A stretch of 64,000 nt of DNA from the NCBI GenBank assembly GCA_030762935.1, contig CM060880.1, positions 16,423,001-16,487,000 of the forward strand. Direction: 5' to 3'. The notes below the pieces were generated by a model that ran no database searches, was not told the DNA's origin, and saw nothing but the letters and a program-made list of their open reading frames with translations. The stretch is from Hymenopus coronatus (Eukaryota > Arthropoda > Insecta > Mantodea > Hymenopodidae). Within the stretch, counting starts at the first letter, position 1. Each line of letters starts with the position of its first letter. The translations under genes were made by a program, and so were the position numbers. Shown here in pieces: positions 1-10,655 of the stretch.

Positions 1-477
1 ACTCATCTGCCCTATGCTAGACTTTGCTGTCTACACTTTACTTAATATTAAGGAAATAGCTGCCCCATTGCCGCATTTATGTCACTAACGACACCATTAT
101 TGCTAAACATACTTTATTTGCTCTAAGACACTTGAGTAATGACACTTTACACTTGAACACTAATGTCACACACTCCATAGGCAACCAATCTGCCAAATTG
201 AATCACAACTCAGCTGCACTCTTTCAACTGTCCACTTATTCATTGATTTGCTGGACACTCGAATACTTATACAATGTGAAGTTCTAGTTGTCAAAATTAC
301 AAGACACTAGCAAAAGGAAGTTTCCAGAACTGCAGGTAAGTCTCATGAGCTTTGTTTGTGCATTTATTGTGTTTGTTACGCCCTATTCTTAAAGAGTGGC
401 TGATAAGACCAATTGTGCCTAGCTGACCAGGTAGGGGCCCCTACTCATTTGTGGCTGCTTTGTGCCATGGTCATAGT
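1..477. other. unassigned AT-rich DNA
   Basis: No coding or repeat signature seen. A sequence resembling a splice donor (CAG followed by GTAAGT) lies near 332-341, but nothing identifies an exon before it. Confidence 0.5.
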
Positions 478-922
478 ACGAGGTTGTATCAAAAAATAAT
501 GGGAATTATTTTTTTCTGTTTAAACATATGCCCATCAAAATTCACCATTCATGATAACAGAGGTCTGACCTTGACTGACACTGGGATATGTGCACACCGT
601 CCTTGTGCTGTTCAATTTGTCTCAGGGACCCAACATGGACTTCAAGTTAGAACGAGCCGCAATTACATTTTGTGTTCTGAAAAAATCTGGAACTGAAACT
701 CTGTAAATAATACAGGAAGCATATGAAGACCAACCTTTATAAAAAAACATGTGTTTTTGAATGGCATAAAAAAATTTCAAGATGGTGGTGGTGAAAAAAG
801 CAAAGGTGCAATCAAGTGCAGGGAATGTCATGCATCTTGTGTTTTTTGACAACATTGGGGTAATTTATGACCACATGGTTCCTAAACGTAACAAAGTAAC
901 TGCTCAATATTACAGTAATACT
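478..922 (+). pseudogene. mariner-family transposase remnant
   Basis: A mariner-like terminal motif (AGGTTGTATCAAAAAATAAT) begins at 481. A decayed reading frame follows from the ATG at 635. Its start (MDFKLERAAITFCVLKKSG) resembles the mariner helix-turn-helix N-terminus. After several in-frame stops the same frame resumes near 782-915 with VFFDNIGVIYDH and VTAQYY, matching the block around the second catalytic Asp of mariner transposases (consensus VFFD..GI...E...Q.VN..YY). The N-terminal and central domains are shortened between 705 and 780. The C-terminal third is missing: the copy stops where RC-1 repeat sequence begins at about 926. It cannot encode an active enzyme. Confidence 0.75.
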
Positions 923-925
923 ACA

Positions 926-1003
926 GCCTCAGAAGTCCTCTTCGTTCTGGATGACTTTTGTATAACTGGAATCATAAGAGAAGGACAAAACCGTACAACA
1001 CAA
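926..1003 (-). mobile_element. RC-1 internal fragment, inverted
   Basis: Contains the internal RC-1 block read on the minus strand (CAGAAGTCCTC, TTCTGGATGA, then the CATAAGAGA and GACAAAAC motifs). It abuts the 5' end of the plus-strand copy at 1007, so two copies meet here in opposite orientation. Confidence 0.6.
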
Positions 1004-1006
1004 AAA

Positions 1007-1755
1007 TCTGATGTGTTCCATTCACTTAGACTTTCTCTACATCTCTGTATCAAATTATTGTTAAAAAGCTTATCATACTAATTGAGATAAATTTTAGTAG
1101 AATGCTTGCTTGTAAGTAGAAGGGTAATAATGGGATACACTAAGCTAAAATGATAGTTAAATCTTTTAAAAGCTGGTTGCCATGTGGATGAAATCTGTTT
1201 CTTTGCATTGCCAGGAGTTTAAAAGTTTTCAGTATTTTAAAACTGAAACCAATAACAAGGAACATCTCAAAAATGGTCAACTCTGCAAAAAATATGATAT
1301 AAATTGTGTGTTTCAACGAGGTCTATATTTTTTGTGTATCTCTTGTGGTTTACAGATATGCAAAATTCATCCAGAATAAAGAAGTCTTCAGAGGCTATTC
1401 CCAGAAAATTCAAGATATATATTATATCTGTCTAAATATTTTTTATATATGGTATTTTAATCAAAATTGTTAGAGCCATTTTTGATAAAATCAAAATTTT
1501 TCCAGGTAAAGGGTTAGTTTGGTGTGCAATGCACCATAGGAAGATACTAAACTTATAGATCAAGTGTGGTATTTTACTGACTTTTCGTTTTTGAGTTACT
1601 GTATTTACAGATACACTGATCTTTTTCTAAAACTGCTTTTTTGGATACAGGGTACCCTAAATGCTCTATTACTGGTGAAATCTAGGCATCAAATTTTTGG
1701 GTGGAATGCAATACCTTCTCCACACAATATATACATGGTATGTGTAGAGAAAGTA
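1007..1755 (+). mobile_element. RC-1 (Helentron-like) copy, near full length
   Basis: Starts TCTGATGTGTTCCATTCAC after an A run and carries GACTTTCTCTACATC as its subterminal repeat. It keeps the internal block AGAGGCTATTCCCAGAAAAT and the A-T rich core GGTATTTTAATCAAAATTGT. It ends with the degenerate hairpin ACCTTCTCCACAC...GGTATGTGTAGAGAAAGT before AAAAA. It is somewhat shorter than the 0.82-0.87 kb of the best copies because of small internal deletions, and it has no long open frame. See the copy at 46916 for the family description. Confidence 0.8.
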
Positions 1756-1760
1756 AAAAA

Positions 1761-3195
1761 TGTACAGATGAATGATTTACACGCTCAATGTTAAAAAGGT
1801 ACATAATTGAGGAAGTTGATTTGAAGTGAAGGTTGACCTTAAATGGACTGACTACAGTTAATAAATAATATTGGAAAAATGGATGACTTTTTTTTTAACC
1901 CAATATGTTGTTTTGTTTTCCTTAATCACAATATTTGTTTTGGGTACAAGAAAATCTTTTTAAACTAAGATCATAGTAGTGACTTTTTATTGGAACACAC
2001 TGAAAGGATGAGACATCTCTATCATAGACACCATACTGCAGAAAAAGAAACGACTATGGCTAAAAATTCCTGTACATCTTAAGGGGCTATTGCTATTTTA
2101 GCTAAATCATACACATTTTGTTTCCTTTTCTAAAGAGGGGTCCTGGGAGAGAAATGAGATAAAACATATCTGATAGTGGATTTAATTCACATTTAGCCCA
2201 TCACAGTGTGGGGATTGCATGTCAAAAAGTTTAAAATAAAGTTGTATTAATTTGCTGAGATAAAAGTTTTGCAATAAAAAGTGCACAAAAACCTGTAAAA
2301 GAATAATATTTGTGAGAAGCATAAGATATCAGCTTTGGAAATTCAATAAGAAGAGTGAATAATGTCACCTGAGAAGGTAATTCTCCTCAAAATAGAAAAT
2401 ATATAGCAATAAGAAGGAAGACAAACAATTTCTATATATTTTATTCAATAGAAGCAAACAATATAAAATATTAATACTGAGTGAAATAATTAAAACAAAA
2501 GATGCCTATTTGAAACAATGGCAAAATTGACAGCTATGTTGCAACACCCATGACAACCTAAGCTTAGCTACAATCTTCACACTTGAGAAATTTCATATTA
2601 AGCAGTTTTTAAGGCTGGGTAAACTTTGATGCAGAAAGAAATACTGAAATGTGACCACTGCTTAAATATGTTGAGGGTTAGGTTGAAAGGAAGAGGTATT
2701 AATGAATCAGATTGGAACGATTTTATTAGAAAATGGGAAGATTACGCCACAATAGTTTACAAGGCTATATCCGACTGTCTGGAAGTATGGGCCATCTTCC
2801 ATAATATCGCACAATTGGCGAAATGTATTGTAAATAATCCTCCAAGACGTTACATTAGTGAGATATTCTACATTTGTATAAATGTGAATTTAATGTTTGA
2901 GAATTAAAAATTACACGGCCCAATGATATTTTAGGAGAATTGTAAGAATTAGATATAGATCTTTAGGAATCAAAGTCTGATATGAAGAAAGTTTTCATTG
3001 ACTTTATAAAAAACTAACGCACAGAACAGGAAATTGATGCCCTGCCTTCGGTCATACTTCGATTGCGAACAGAGTCACCTCTTGGTATATGCGTAAACTA
3101 GACATCAAAGTTAGTTAGTTCTATAATTCAACAGGCTGTAGGTAGATCGCTTATTTGTTTAACAAGTCTACCAAGGATACAATCAGAGAAAGTTC
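1761..3195. other. unassigned upstream flank of the catulin exon
   Basis: Largely AT-rich and without recognised repeats. A 93-codon open frame at 2626-2904 (+) matches no family I know, so I do not call it a gene. A TATAAAA-like run occurs at about 3005-3011, some 190 bp upstream of the catulin ATG. It could be a core promoter, but this is not established. Confidence 0.4.
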
Positions 3196-3209
3196 ACAAC
3201 ATGGCGGCT
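3196..3209 (+). promoter_or_regulatory. YY1-like motif over the start codon
   Basis: ACAACATGGCGGC overlaps the catulin start codon and matches the YY1 consensus AANATGGCGGC. In animals such motifs often lie just downstream of transcription starts at TATA-poor promoters and can include the initiating ATG. This is a motif match only. Confidence 0.4.
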
Positions 3210-3287
3210 GAAAAGCCGCTGGAGCAGAACACATTGGAAATAAAAACTAAAAGTATCGAACAGACACTTATTCCGTTGGTGAAACAG
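3201..3287 (+). CDS. alpha-catulin first coding exon (partial gene)
   Basis: Twenty-nine codons from ATG at 3201 end exactly at CAG|GTAAGA, a consensus donor, giving a phase-0 intron. The peptide reads MAAEKPLEQN then TLEIKTKSIEQTLIPLVKQ. The second half closely matches the conserved N-terminus of alpha-catulin (CTNNAL1; pattern LEIKT+S+EQTL+PLV.Q) and less closely that of alpha-catenins. Catulin belongs to the vinculin/alpha-catenin superfamily. It is a cytoplasmic scaffold that links Rho signalling and the cytoskeleton, and in animals also ion-channel localisation. The exon would supply only the start of the first helical bundle. No following exon is visible in the window, so the intron must be very long or the model needs transcript support. 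Start-codon context (AAC ATG G) is good. Confidence 0.8.
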
Positions 3288-5936
3288 GTAAGAGAAATTG
3301 CTATTAATAATTTGTTTGCGTGTTGCATCTAATATTATTAGAGAGTATGGCCTAAGTTTCAGTTTAATTAATTAATTTCTGTTAGCGAGAGACACCCGGA
3401 GTGTTTGTAAGCATAGAAATGTAACTGCTCCACCCGAAACCGGCTCGTCTGTTTTTCAAGTTAGTTTCAGTGCTGCAGCACTATTCTAATAGTTTGTGGT
3501 TGTCGTCAATATTAGAATTCAGAAGAAAATGATATTCGGGAATGGTGACATTAGTTGTAAATTAACATTGCTGTCAGAGTAAATTCATTGGAGTGAGAAG
3601 GTTCAATAAACCGAACATAATTAACTATTGATGTTGTGATGGAGGGTGGGCGTAACCGGAGTATTGTTGTCCAATTGTGCGTTTGCATATTAAGTATATA
3701 AGGCGGTAGAGTTGAAAGTCTAATGAGTTTGTGTGACAGTGTCGGAGTATAGTATGCATCTTTATTTCTTCTAAACATGACCAGTCTTTCATTGCTGGAA
3801 AAAAAAAAAAAAATCAAACTTGTTTATTTATTGTAAATCTAAATGAATGATATTGTTTTTGCGGGGAGGGGGCATTGTCAAAATAAAGGCAGTTATGTTT
3901 CATTGTGATCTCCTTGGCAACAAATTATAAGAATAAGGTATTTCATGCTATTGACTATTGCAACTTTTGCTCCATTTTCGAAAAATTGAGATAACATTTG
4001 TCAAAATGAAAATTGCACATTTTCGAATTTATGAGCAAATTTTTCTCTCTTGAACTTGCCAAAAAATTCTCGACTATGAAGTTTACATATTTGTGCCCTT
4101 TGGAAAACTAGATCTGTGTCAATAAAAGCATAACTCCTGGCATGCTAATTACACTTTTGAATGGATGATTATTGTTTAAATTGCTGAGGATATTGTGCTA
4201 ATAATATACAGAGTAAGCTTACTTGTTGCATTTACAGGCTGGCCTATTTTGGCTGCTTCTTGTTTTGCATATTTGTGAAACTTATTTTCTTTATGCAGAA
4301 TACATTGGTTGCTGACATGCATATAGCCTAGCACAAAAGTGTAACAGTTAAAGTAGCTTTGCAAATTTGAATATTTTTTTGATAAAACTGTATAAACACA
4401 GCTGCTTTACAGAGGGCTGTTTGTTTCTAGCTGTATACAATGTTTTCAAATGTAGGTCACAGCATTTTTGGTAGATGTTCACTTAGTTTATTTCAATAAT
4501 GGAGATATTTACATAGACTAAAATAATATTCTTTGTGTATATTTATGTTTGCAAACTGTAAGTTTCGATTTTTATTTTTGTAAATTTGAAAAAGTTCAAC
4601 AGACATAAAATATATCAAATTTAGTGAACAGCTTCATGGTATATGGCGGACTGTGCATCACCTTTAGGTTAATGGCCTATAGTGGCAGAATTTGAATGTG
4701 GCTATTGTGTGCAGTTAAATTTCTGTTTTGTGACCTGTGTGCTTTTCTTTGTGAAACATTTCATTTCATGGCATAGTAATTCTTTAGTTGCTTTTAAATC
4801 AAAAAGATTATGGCACAAGTGAATTTTTTGTACCTGGCAAATGTCTTTTTGGACAGATTTGGCATTTGGGTCCAATGTTTTATACGTTCTGCAGTTTTGT
4901 TATGCAGCTTGAAGTTTCTGTACAATGTTTATTGGATGTAATCAGGATTGCCAACTGTTGTAGGAGAACTGAAGCATGAAGCAAATATTTATTGTGTATA
5001 ATCATTTTTTTTTTACATATTAACATGTCTAGGGAAACCAGTAGTCAAAAAGTAATTACAGAAGGGCTGGCTTGTTTATTAAAAATATGATTCCCTATAA
5101 TTCACCTTGTTTAAATTTGTTATACAGTCATATTCACTCAAAATGGCAGCTTTTGGGGGTGACTGACCATATCATTAGGTTCAGAGATGGGGTGAGTAGG
5201 AGATTTACAAGTTCCTGGAAAAGCTAAACTTTATCATAGAACTTTTATTTTTTGTAATAAAAAAAGTACTAAAATTTGGGTTTTGTAAGCTTTTTAAAGG
5301 GATAGTATTATCAGCTAGAGCTTATTAAAGGTTTACTGAACTAATTTCCTTGTGCATTTGTTTGCAATTTTTGAAACCTCTAAAAAGCAAGCTCAACTTT
5401 ATTTTAGGTATAGATGAAGACTCTTGTTGAATTATTCAAATGACCAGCCATATACTTCATTGAAGTGAGGGGCAATTACTTTTTTAAATACTTTTTTGGA
5501 ACCACCCTATATTCCTCGAAACAGTTTCAATGCAAATTCATTCTCATTTATTTATATTTGCGTGGCTGTTTTTAAATTAAGGTATGAAAGGGATATTGCA
5601 ATTACAACGAAAATCAATAATATTTGCATAGTTCACACTGGAATTAGGGCAATAATTTAATAAATAAATTGATAAATAAAAAGCTATTAATTCATGGAAT
5701 TTTTATCTTCTCCATTCATCAGTAGTGAAGGGAATATTGCATTGACCCAAATATTCAGTAAGATTATTGTTTCATCAGAAATACATTTATGGCAGATAAA
5801 GGAAGTTGTGGTCCAAAAATTGGATATGGAAATTTCACTGGAAACACATGTTTTGAAATATGCATAACAAAATAAAATTATATATATATAAAAAATTATA
5901 TATACGTGTATGCATGAGAGAAGGTAAAAATAATTA
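3288..5936. other. start of the putative catulin intron 1, unassigned
   Basis: Begins with the GT donor. AT-rich, with a short A run near 3799-3813. A mariner-terminus-like stretch (GGCAATTACTTTTTTAAATA, near 5471) may be old transposon debris. No exon, RNA gene or clear repeat seen. Confidence 0.5.
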
Positions 5937-6451
5937 TGCCTTACATTCCTATACTTTCTCTACCTATTCTTCAACAAATTATTTTTTAAAGAGCCTAGTC
6001 TTTCATCTACTTCTTGTTAATCCACATAAACATCATAACTTATTTTATTACATATTTTCTTATATTGTAAACACAAAGGATTAAAGGAGTAATCTAAGTT
6101 AAAGGTTAAAATATATTTGACAAATTATGTGATTTAACGCAAGATCTACATTTTTTGTGTTGTAAGATTTTGTCCCTATGTTATGGTTTATCACTTAATC
6201 TAAGTCACCCAGAGTGAGGTTATTCCCAGAAAATTCAAGATATACATTTTATTTTTCATGAAAAATATTTAAAATATGGTATTTTAATCAAAATTGTTGG
6301 AGCCATTTTTGAGCAAATCAAATTCTTTGAAAAAAATATTCTATGTGAAGGATAGTTGGGGTAGGGGTCGAGGTGTTTCTTTAAAATCTTTGTGTCACAT
6401 CCTTGAAAGATGTAGAACTTAAAGCATCAATTTGGTATTTAACAGACTTCT

Positions 6452-6674
6452 GGCCCACTTGGGTAGTGTGGTTTTAGTGTGTCTGCCTCACATTCAGAAG
6501 GTCGCGAGATCGAATCTCACTTACACAGATAAGGTTTTTTCCGGGATTTCCCTTATCCTGAGCAGACGAATGTTGAGAACTTTAAAGCTCCATGGACCCC
6601 GAGATCATATGAGCATCATTTCACCAATTTCATTCATCGTCCAATATGACTAACCAGGTTTAAAAAACAGAAAA
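6452..6674 (+). mobile_element. SINE type A, inserted in RC-1
   Basis: tRNA-derived SINE. The head GGGTAGTGTGG holds a box-A-like segment and GGTCGCGAGATCGAATCTC a box-B-like segment. The body contains AAGGTTTTTTCCGGGATTTC and CTTTAAAGCTCCATGGACCC and is followed by an A-rich tail. It is bounded by the 8-bp duplication AGACTTCT at 6444-6451 and 6675-6682. It splits the surrounding RC-1 copy and so is younger than it. Confidence 0.85.
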
Positions 6675-6730
6675 AGACTTCTTGTTTTTGACTTATACTG
6701 TTCACATGCACACAGATCTTTTTCTAAAAA

Positions 6731-7271
6731 TCTGGTGTGTTCCATTCACATGACTTTCTCCACCTAGTCTGCAAACAAACTTCCTGCACAAGATTATTTG
6801 TCTTTCTACTTCATGCTAATGGATATAAACATTAGCAGATACAGTCTTATTACTTAGTTGCTTTACCAGTTATGCAAAAGTCATTCCAAATGAAAGATGT
6901 CTTCAGAGGCTATTCCCAGGAATTACAAGATATATTTTAATATACAGTATTTTTATCAAAATCATTTTTGAGAAAATAAAAGAATTCAAACATTTTTCCA
7001 TGTAAACGGTCATTTGGGTGGGGGGTTCCTTAAAAATCTTTGTGTCACGTCCCTAGGAGATACTTAACTTAAATACCTAGTTTGGTATTTTCAGACTTAT
7101 TACTTTTTAATTATCTTACGCACATAATACACTTTTTTCTAAAAATACTTTCCATGGATTCAGGGAACCTCAAAACATGTATTTCTGGAGGAATCTAGGC
7201 ATCAAAATTTTAGGTGAATTACAATAGATTCTCTACTTACTATGTACATTGTATATACATGCTAGAGAAGT
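6731..7271 (+). mobile_element. RC-1 copy nested inside an older RC-1
   Basis: Starts TCTGGTGTGTTCCATTCACA directly after the host copy's CTTTTTCTAAAAA and ends in the decayed hairpin TACTATGTACATTGTATATA...TAGAGAAG before a T run. About 540 bp, with internal deletions. The host element continues afterwards. No target-site duplication is evident; the insertion point lies between an A run and a T run. Confidence 0.8.
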
Positions 7272-7420
7272 TTTTTTTTTTAAATTTTTAATTTTTAATT
7301 TAAAATTATTTAAAAATTTTTATTCAGGTGCCTCATAAATGTATATTTCCGGTAAAATCTGGATATTGGATTTTTGTAGAAATATTATACTTTCCCACTT
7401 ATTATATGTAGTACAGAATG

Positions 7421-7964
7421 CAATAATTCAAAAAGGATACTTTTATATTTAAGATGACTTCTTTCAAAGATAAATAAATATTTTGTTGAAATCTCTTCAC
7501 TCCAAATTATTCCTTACATGGAAAGATGTATCTTCTTTTTTTTAATTCCTCAGAAATGCCTTTTTAAGGGTTTTGATTAGAGCATCATACATTTGCGATG
7601 TTGATTGGAAGAATAAAAGTGTATTTTGTATATTCTGAAGACTTCAGCCTAAAAGGACTTTTTGTGTTTCTCATGTTTACCAATCTAGGGATCAATATCT
7701 ACAAAGTTAGTTGTGTTTATTTCATTAGATTAGGGCTTGTTTGTAGTTTTACAGTGGCTCTTAAGAATCTGGTATTGCATCTGTTCCTGTAGCTTCCTTC
7801 TAGTAAAAGATGTTTCGTCAATTTGTTAGCTTTTTAGGCGCAAATTGGTTCCATTTGATATAGCTTCATTTTCCTTATGTGTTTTTTGAATTTTCTACAT
7901 CTGGTAATAATTAAACTGATAAACCATAAGAAGAGACAGAAAACTTGAGTATGATGGTGAGGGG
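7421..7964. other. unassigned
   Basis: AT-rich sequence without recognised coding or repeat content. A 64-codon frame at 7598 has no supporting motif. Confidence 0.5.
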
Positions 7965-8545
7965 TGGACAACAACACTGCCGTGCACGGTAACCTTTGCA
8001 GATCTATTACACATTTCTAGTCCTATTATCACCTATCCAGAACTCTGTTGTTCATAATGGATTGAATCAGACTCTGGACAGTGATCAGTTTTGAAAATTG
8101 ACTCCCAAAAATGAGGGCTCTTTGATGAGTAGGTGCTGGGCACTCATGGGTGGTTGTTGATACCATCTACAGCAGGATTCACTTGCTGCCCTATAAGAGG
8201 GACAGTGTCCTGTAACGAGACCTGCTTTCCATGATTGATTTTTAGCAATTCTCTCAACCTACTTCTTTCCAACCTCTGTACGAGAGCTTTGGGGTGCCCG
8301 AGCCTACAGAAGTGTTCTAGTGTTCCCTGAGTAACGAGTCCCTGATTGCCAGCTTAAATGATCTTGATGACAGTACCAGAACTGGTTCGGGTCCAATAAA
8401 AGGTTGCTCAGCTTCATTTGCCCTTTCATTGCTCAGAATACCCAAATGCCCTGGTACCCATTTCACCTGAATTGAATGCTGGGCAAGATAGTGCTGTGAA
8501 GGACTCAGCATTCTAAGACCAACTTGGACATAACCAAGTGCTGAT
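7965..8545 (-). pseudogene. LINE fragment with RNase H domain
   Basis: On the minus strand at 8511-8317 the translation contains IQVKWVPGHLGILSNERANE. This is the diagnostic W-x-P-G-H-x-G-I-x-x-N-E-x-A block of the RNase H domain at the end of ORF2 in I/Jockey/R1-type non-LTR retrotransposons; the last catalytic Asp of the usual NE.AD is Asn here. Decayed downstream coding with several stops continues to about 7965. Reverse transcriptase and endonuclease domains are absent. It is a dead fragment; the exact clade cannot be fixed by eye. Confidence 0.7.
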
Positions 8546-9500
8546 CAAGGGCCTTTAGGTCTGGCTGACCATTTGAAAATATATAAGAATCTAGTACTAT
8601 GTCATCTTCTTAGTGCTAGCTAAATTAGCAAATATCTTAAAAGACTGTGGCATATTCATCCAAGCAAAATGATAGCTTGGTACCATTGCCATAGAGTCCA
8701 GCCTGTCCTAAATCCAGTTTTAGTTGCCAAAAACTTACTAGATGAAAACTGTAGAGCTTCCCAAAATATTTTGTGTTTTTTTTTGTTGCTGCTGCATTAT
8801 ATATTTTCAAGTATTCCATCATGAACGCTTACATTTTTCAAGGTGTATGTATGTCATCTTGCAGAGCATTTTTAAAACTTTATAATGTTCTTTTTGCTTT
8901 TCCTTTGCACAAGTTTCAATACCATAATATATGATGAAACAACTATAATGTTTCTGCATTGCTCACATTTGCTTTATTGAAAATAATTTCTGGACAAACA
9001 TTTAAACCTGGCTTGTATTATTATCTTTTCTGCTGTTTTCCCTTTCTATTACTCTCTTTTATCCTCTTTCTTCCCTTTGTGCAACATGCATGTCATGTGA
9101 CTTTTGAAAATCAACAATAAACATATGTTTTAAGTGTTAATAAAAATGAAGACACCAGTAAAAGATTTAACAGCACACAATTTGTCCATCTTCCTAATAT
9201 TGCTTATGTGTTGGGAACTAGAGTGCTTCTTGTGGTATTATTTGGCAAGAATCTTCTTTGTAGGACTACATAGTAGCAAGATCAAAGTTCTGAACCAGCC
9301 TGGGCACAAATAACCAGTTTCCTAGCTTCGATTTTTGTATCTCAAAAGACTGACCAAAGAATAGCTGTTTTGTGTACATGAATAATAGTAACAAAAATTG
9401 TCATAACTGCTTAAATGTTCATTCTATACACATTTTGTAGGTATCAAAACTTAATAGAAATATCATGCTCTTAAATTTTTGCTAAGATACATTTTTAAAA
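8546..9500. other. unassigned
   Basis: AT-rich, with pyrimidine-rich stretches near 9028-9080. No exon or repeat recognised. Confidence 0.5.
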
Positions 9501-9501
9501 A

Positions 9502-10437
9502 TTTGATGTGTAACATTCTCATTACTTTCTCTTGTTATTGTGTTACAAACTATTCCTACAAAGTTTTATTCTAGCTCCTTCATGCTAATCAAGTTAAACA
9601 TTTTTAGAAATTGTTTTATTCAATTTTATTCTCTTAGAGGTATAATGGAAATAAGGGAATCTACTAAGCTAAAGGCATAGTCAAATCTTATAAGAACTGG
9701 TCGCTATGTGATGATCTTGAAATTGTGTTCTCAATGCATGATCAGGATGAAAAGAAAACACAAGATAAATGAGGATTTCTCATTTGAGAAAAAGAATATG
9801 TATGGTGAAATTTACATTGAAAACAAGGATTGTTTAAAAAATGATTCAACACCACAAACAAAATGTAGTAAATTGTGTGCATTATCAAGATCTATATTTT
9901 TTCTTTTTTTTATGCAACAAGATTTTATCTCTTATGATTTACCTGTTATACAAAAGTCACCCTGAACGGAGGACTTCAGTGGCTATTCATAGAAAATTCA
10001 AGACATGCATTTTATTTGTGATGTAAATATGGTATTTTAATCAAAATCTGTAGAGCCATTTTTAAGGAAAATTAAAAAAAAATACTCCATGTAAAGGATA
10101 ATCTGGGTAGAGGGGGGATTTTCCTGAAAATCTGACATTTCCTATGCTTGGAAGATTTGTTAAATAGCAAGTTTGGTATTTAACCAACTTTTCATTTTAA
10201 GCCTGCCTGGGTAGTGTGGTGGTAGCCTGTCTGCCTCACATTCAAAAGGTCATGAGTTCGGATCTCGCTTAGGGTGAGTTACCCAAATAAGGTTTTTTTC
10301 GGGGGTTTTCCCTTATCCTGAGAAGACGAGTGTTGAGTAATTTTAAGCTCCATGGAGCCCAAGATCAATTGAGCATCATTTCACCAATTTCATTCATTGT
10401 TCGATATGACCAACCAGGTTGAAAGGACGTTAAACTA

Positions 10438-10473
<36 letters not shown>

Positions 10474-10590
10474 CACACTGAACTTTTTCTAAAACAAACT
10501 TTTGGTCCTCAAAACATGTATTTGTTGTGAAACCTCGGTATTGAATTTTTGGGTCAAATGCAATACCTTCTTTAAGTAAATAAAGTAACA
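9502..10590 (+). mobile_element. RC-1 copy interrupted by a SINE
   Basis: Starts TTTGATGTGTAACATTCTCA with the subterminal ACTTTCTCTTG. It is collinear with RC-1 up to CCAACTTTTCATTTTAA at 10200, then interrupted by a type A SINE. It resumes at 10471 with a short gap and continues through AAACCTCGGTATTGAATTTT to a truncated hairpin near 10590. One of the more diverged copies. Confidence 0.75.
10201..10470 (+). mobile_element. SINE type A with long poly(A)
   Basis: The head GCCTGCCTGGGTAGTGTGGT and GTCATGAGTTCGGATCTCGC retain box A and box B. The body is collinear with the copy at 6452. The 3' end reads GGACGTTAAACTAC and leads into 32 uninterrupted A residues (10439-10470). The long pure tail suggests recent insertion. 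About 20-30 bp of the RC-1 target seem to be missing at the right junction, so no clean duplication is visible. Confidence 0.85.
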
Positions 10591-10631
10591 TGTTTATAAA
10601 CTTCCTCAGTTTTAATCCAGTTTTAAAATAA

Positions 10632-10655
10632 TCTGATGTGTTGCATTCATGAAAC
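10632..10655 (+). mobile_element. RC-1 5' tip (24 bp)
   Basis: TCTGATGTGTTGCATTCATG is the plus-strand 5' terminus of RC-1. It is cut off immediately by the hairpin end of the minus-strand copy at 10656. Confidence 0.6.

Larger units (their letters stand above)
5937..7420 (+). mobile_element. RC-1 copy interrupted by a SINE and a second RC-1
   Basis: The 5' part starts near the decayed ACATTCCTATACTTTCTCTA and runs through GAGGTTATTCCCAGAAAATT to TTTAACAGACTTCT at 6451. After the SINE at 6452-6674 it resumes with GTTTTTGACTTATACTGTTC and reaches CTTTTTCTAAAAA at 6730. A second RC-1 copy then intervenes. The rest of this copy (ATTCAGGTGCCTC, TATTTCCGGTAAAATCTGG, a decayed hairpin) follows from about 7310 to 7420. 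The order fits one older element hit by two later insertions. Confidence 0.75.

Noticed and set aside
2626..2904. 93-codon frame upstream of the catulin exon
   Set aside because: Not recognised, and no splice or start evidence; it could be chance or an old element.
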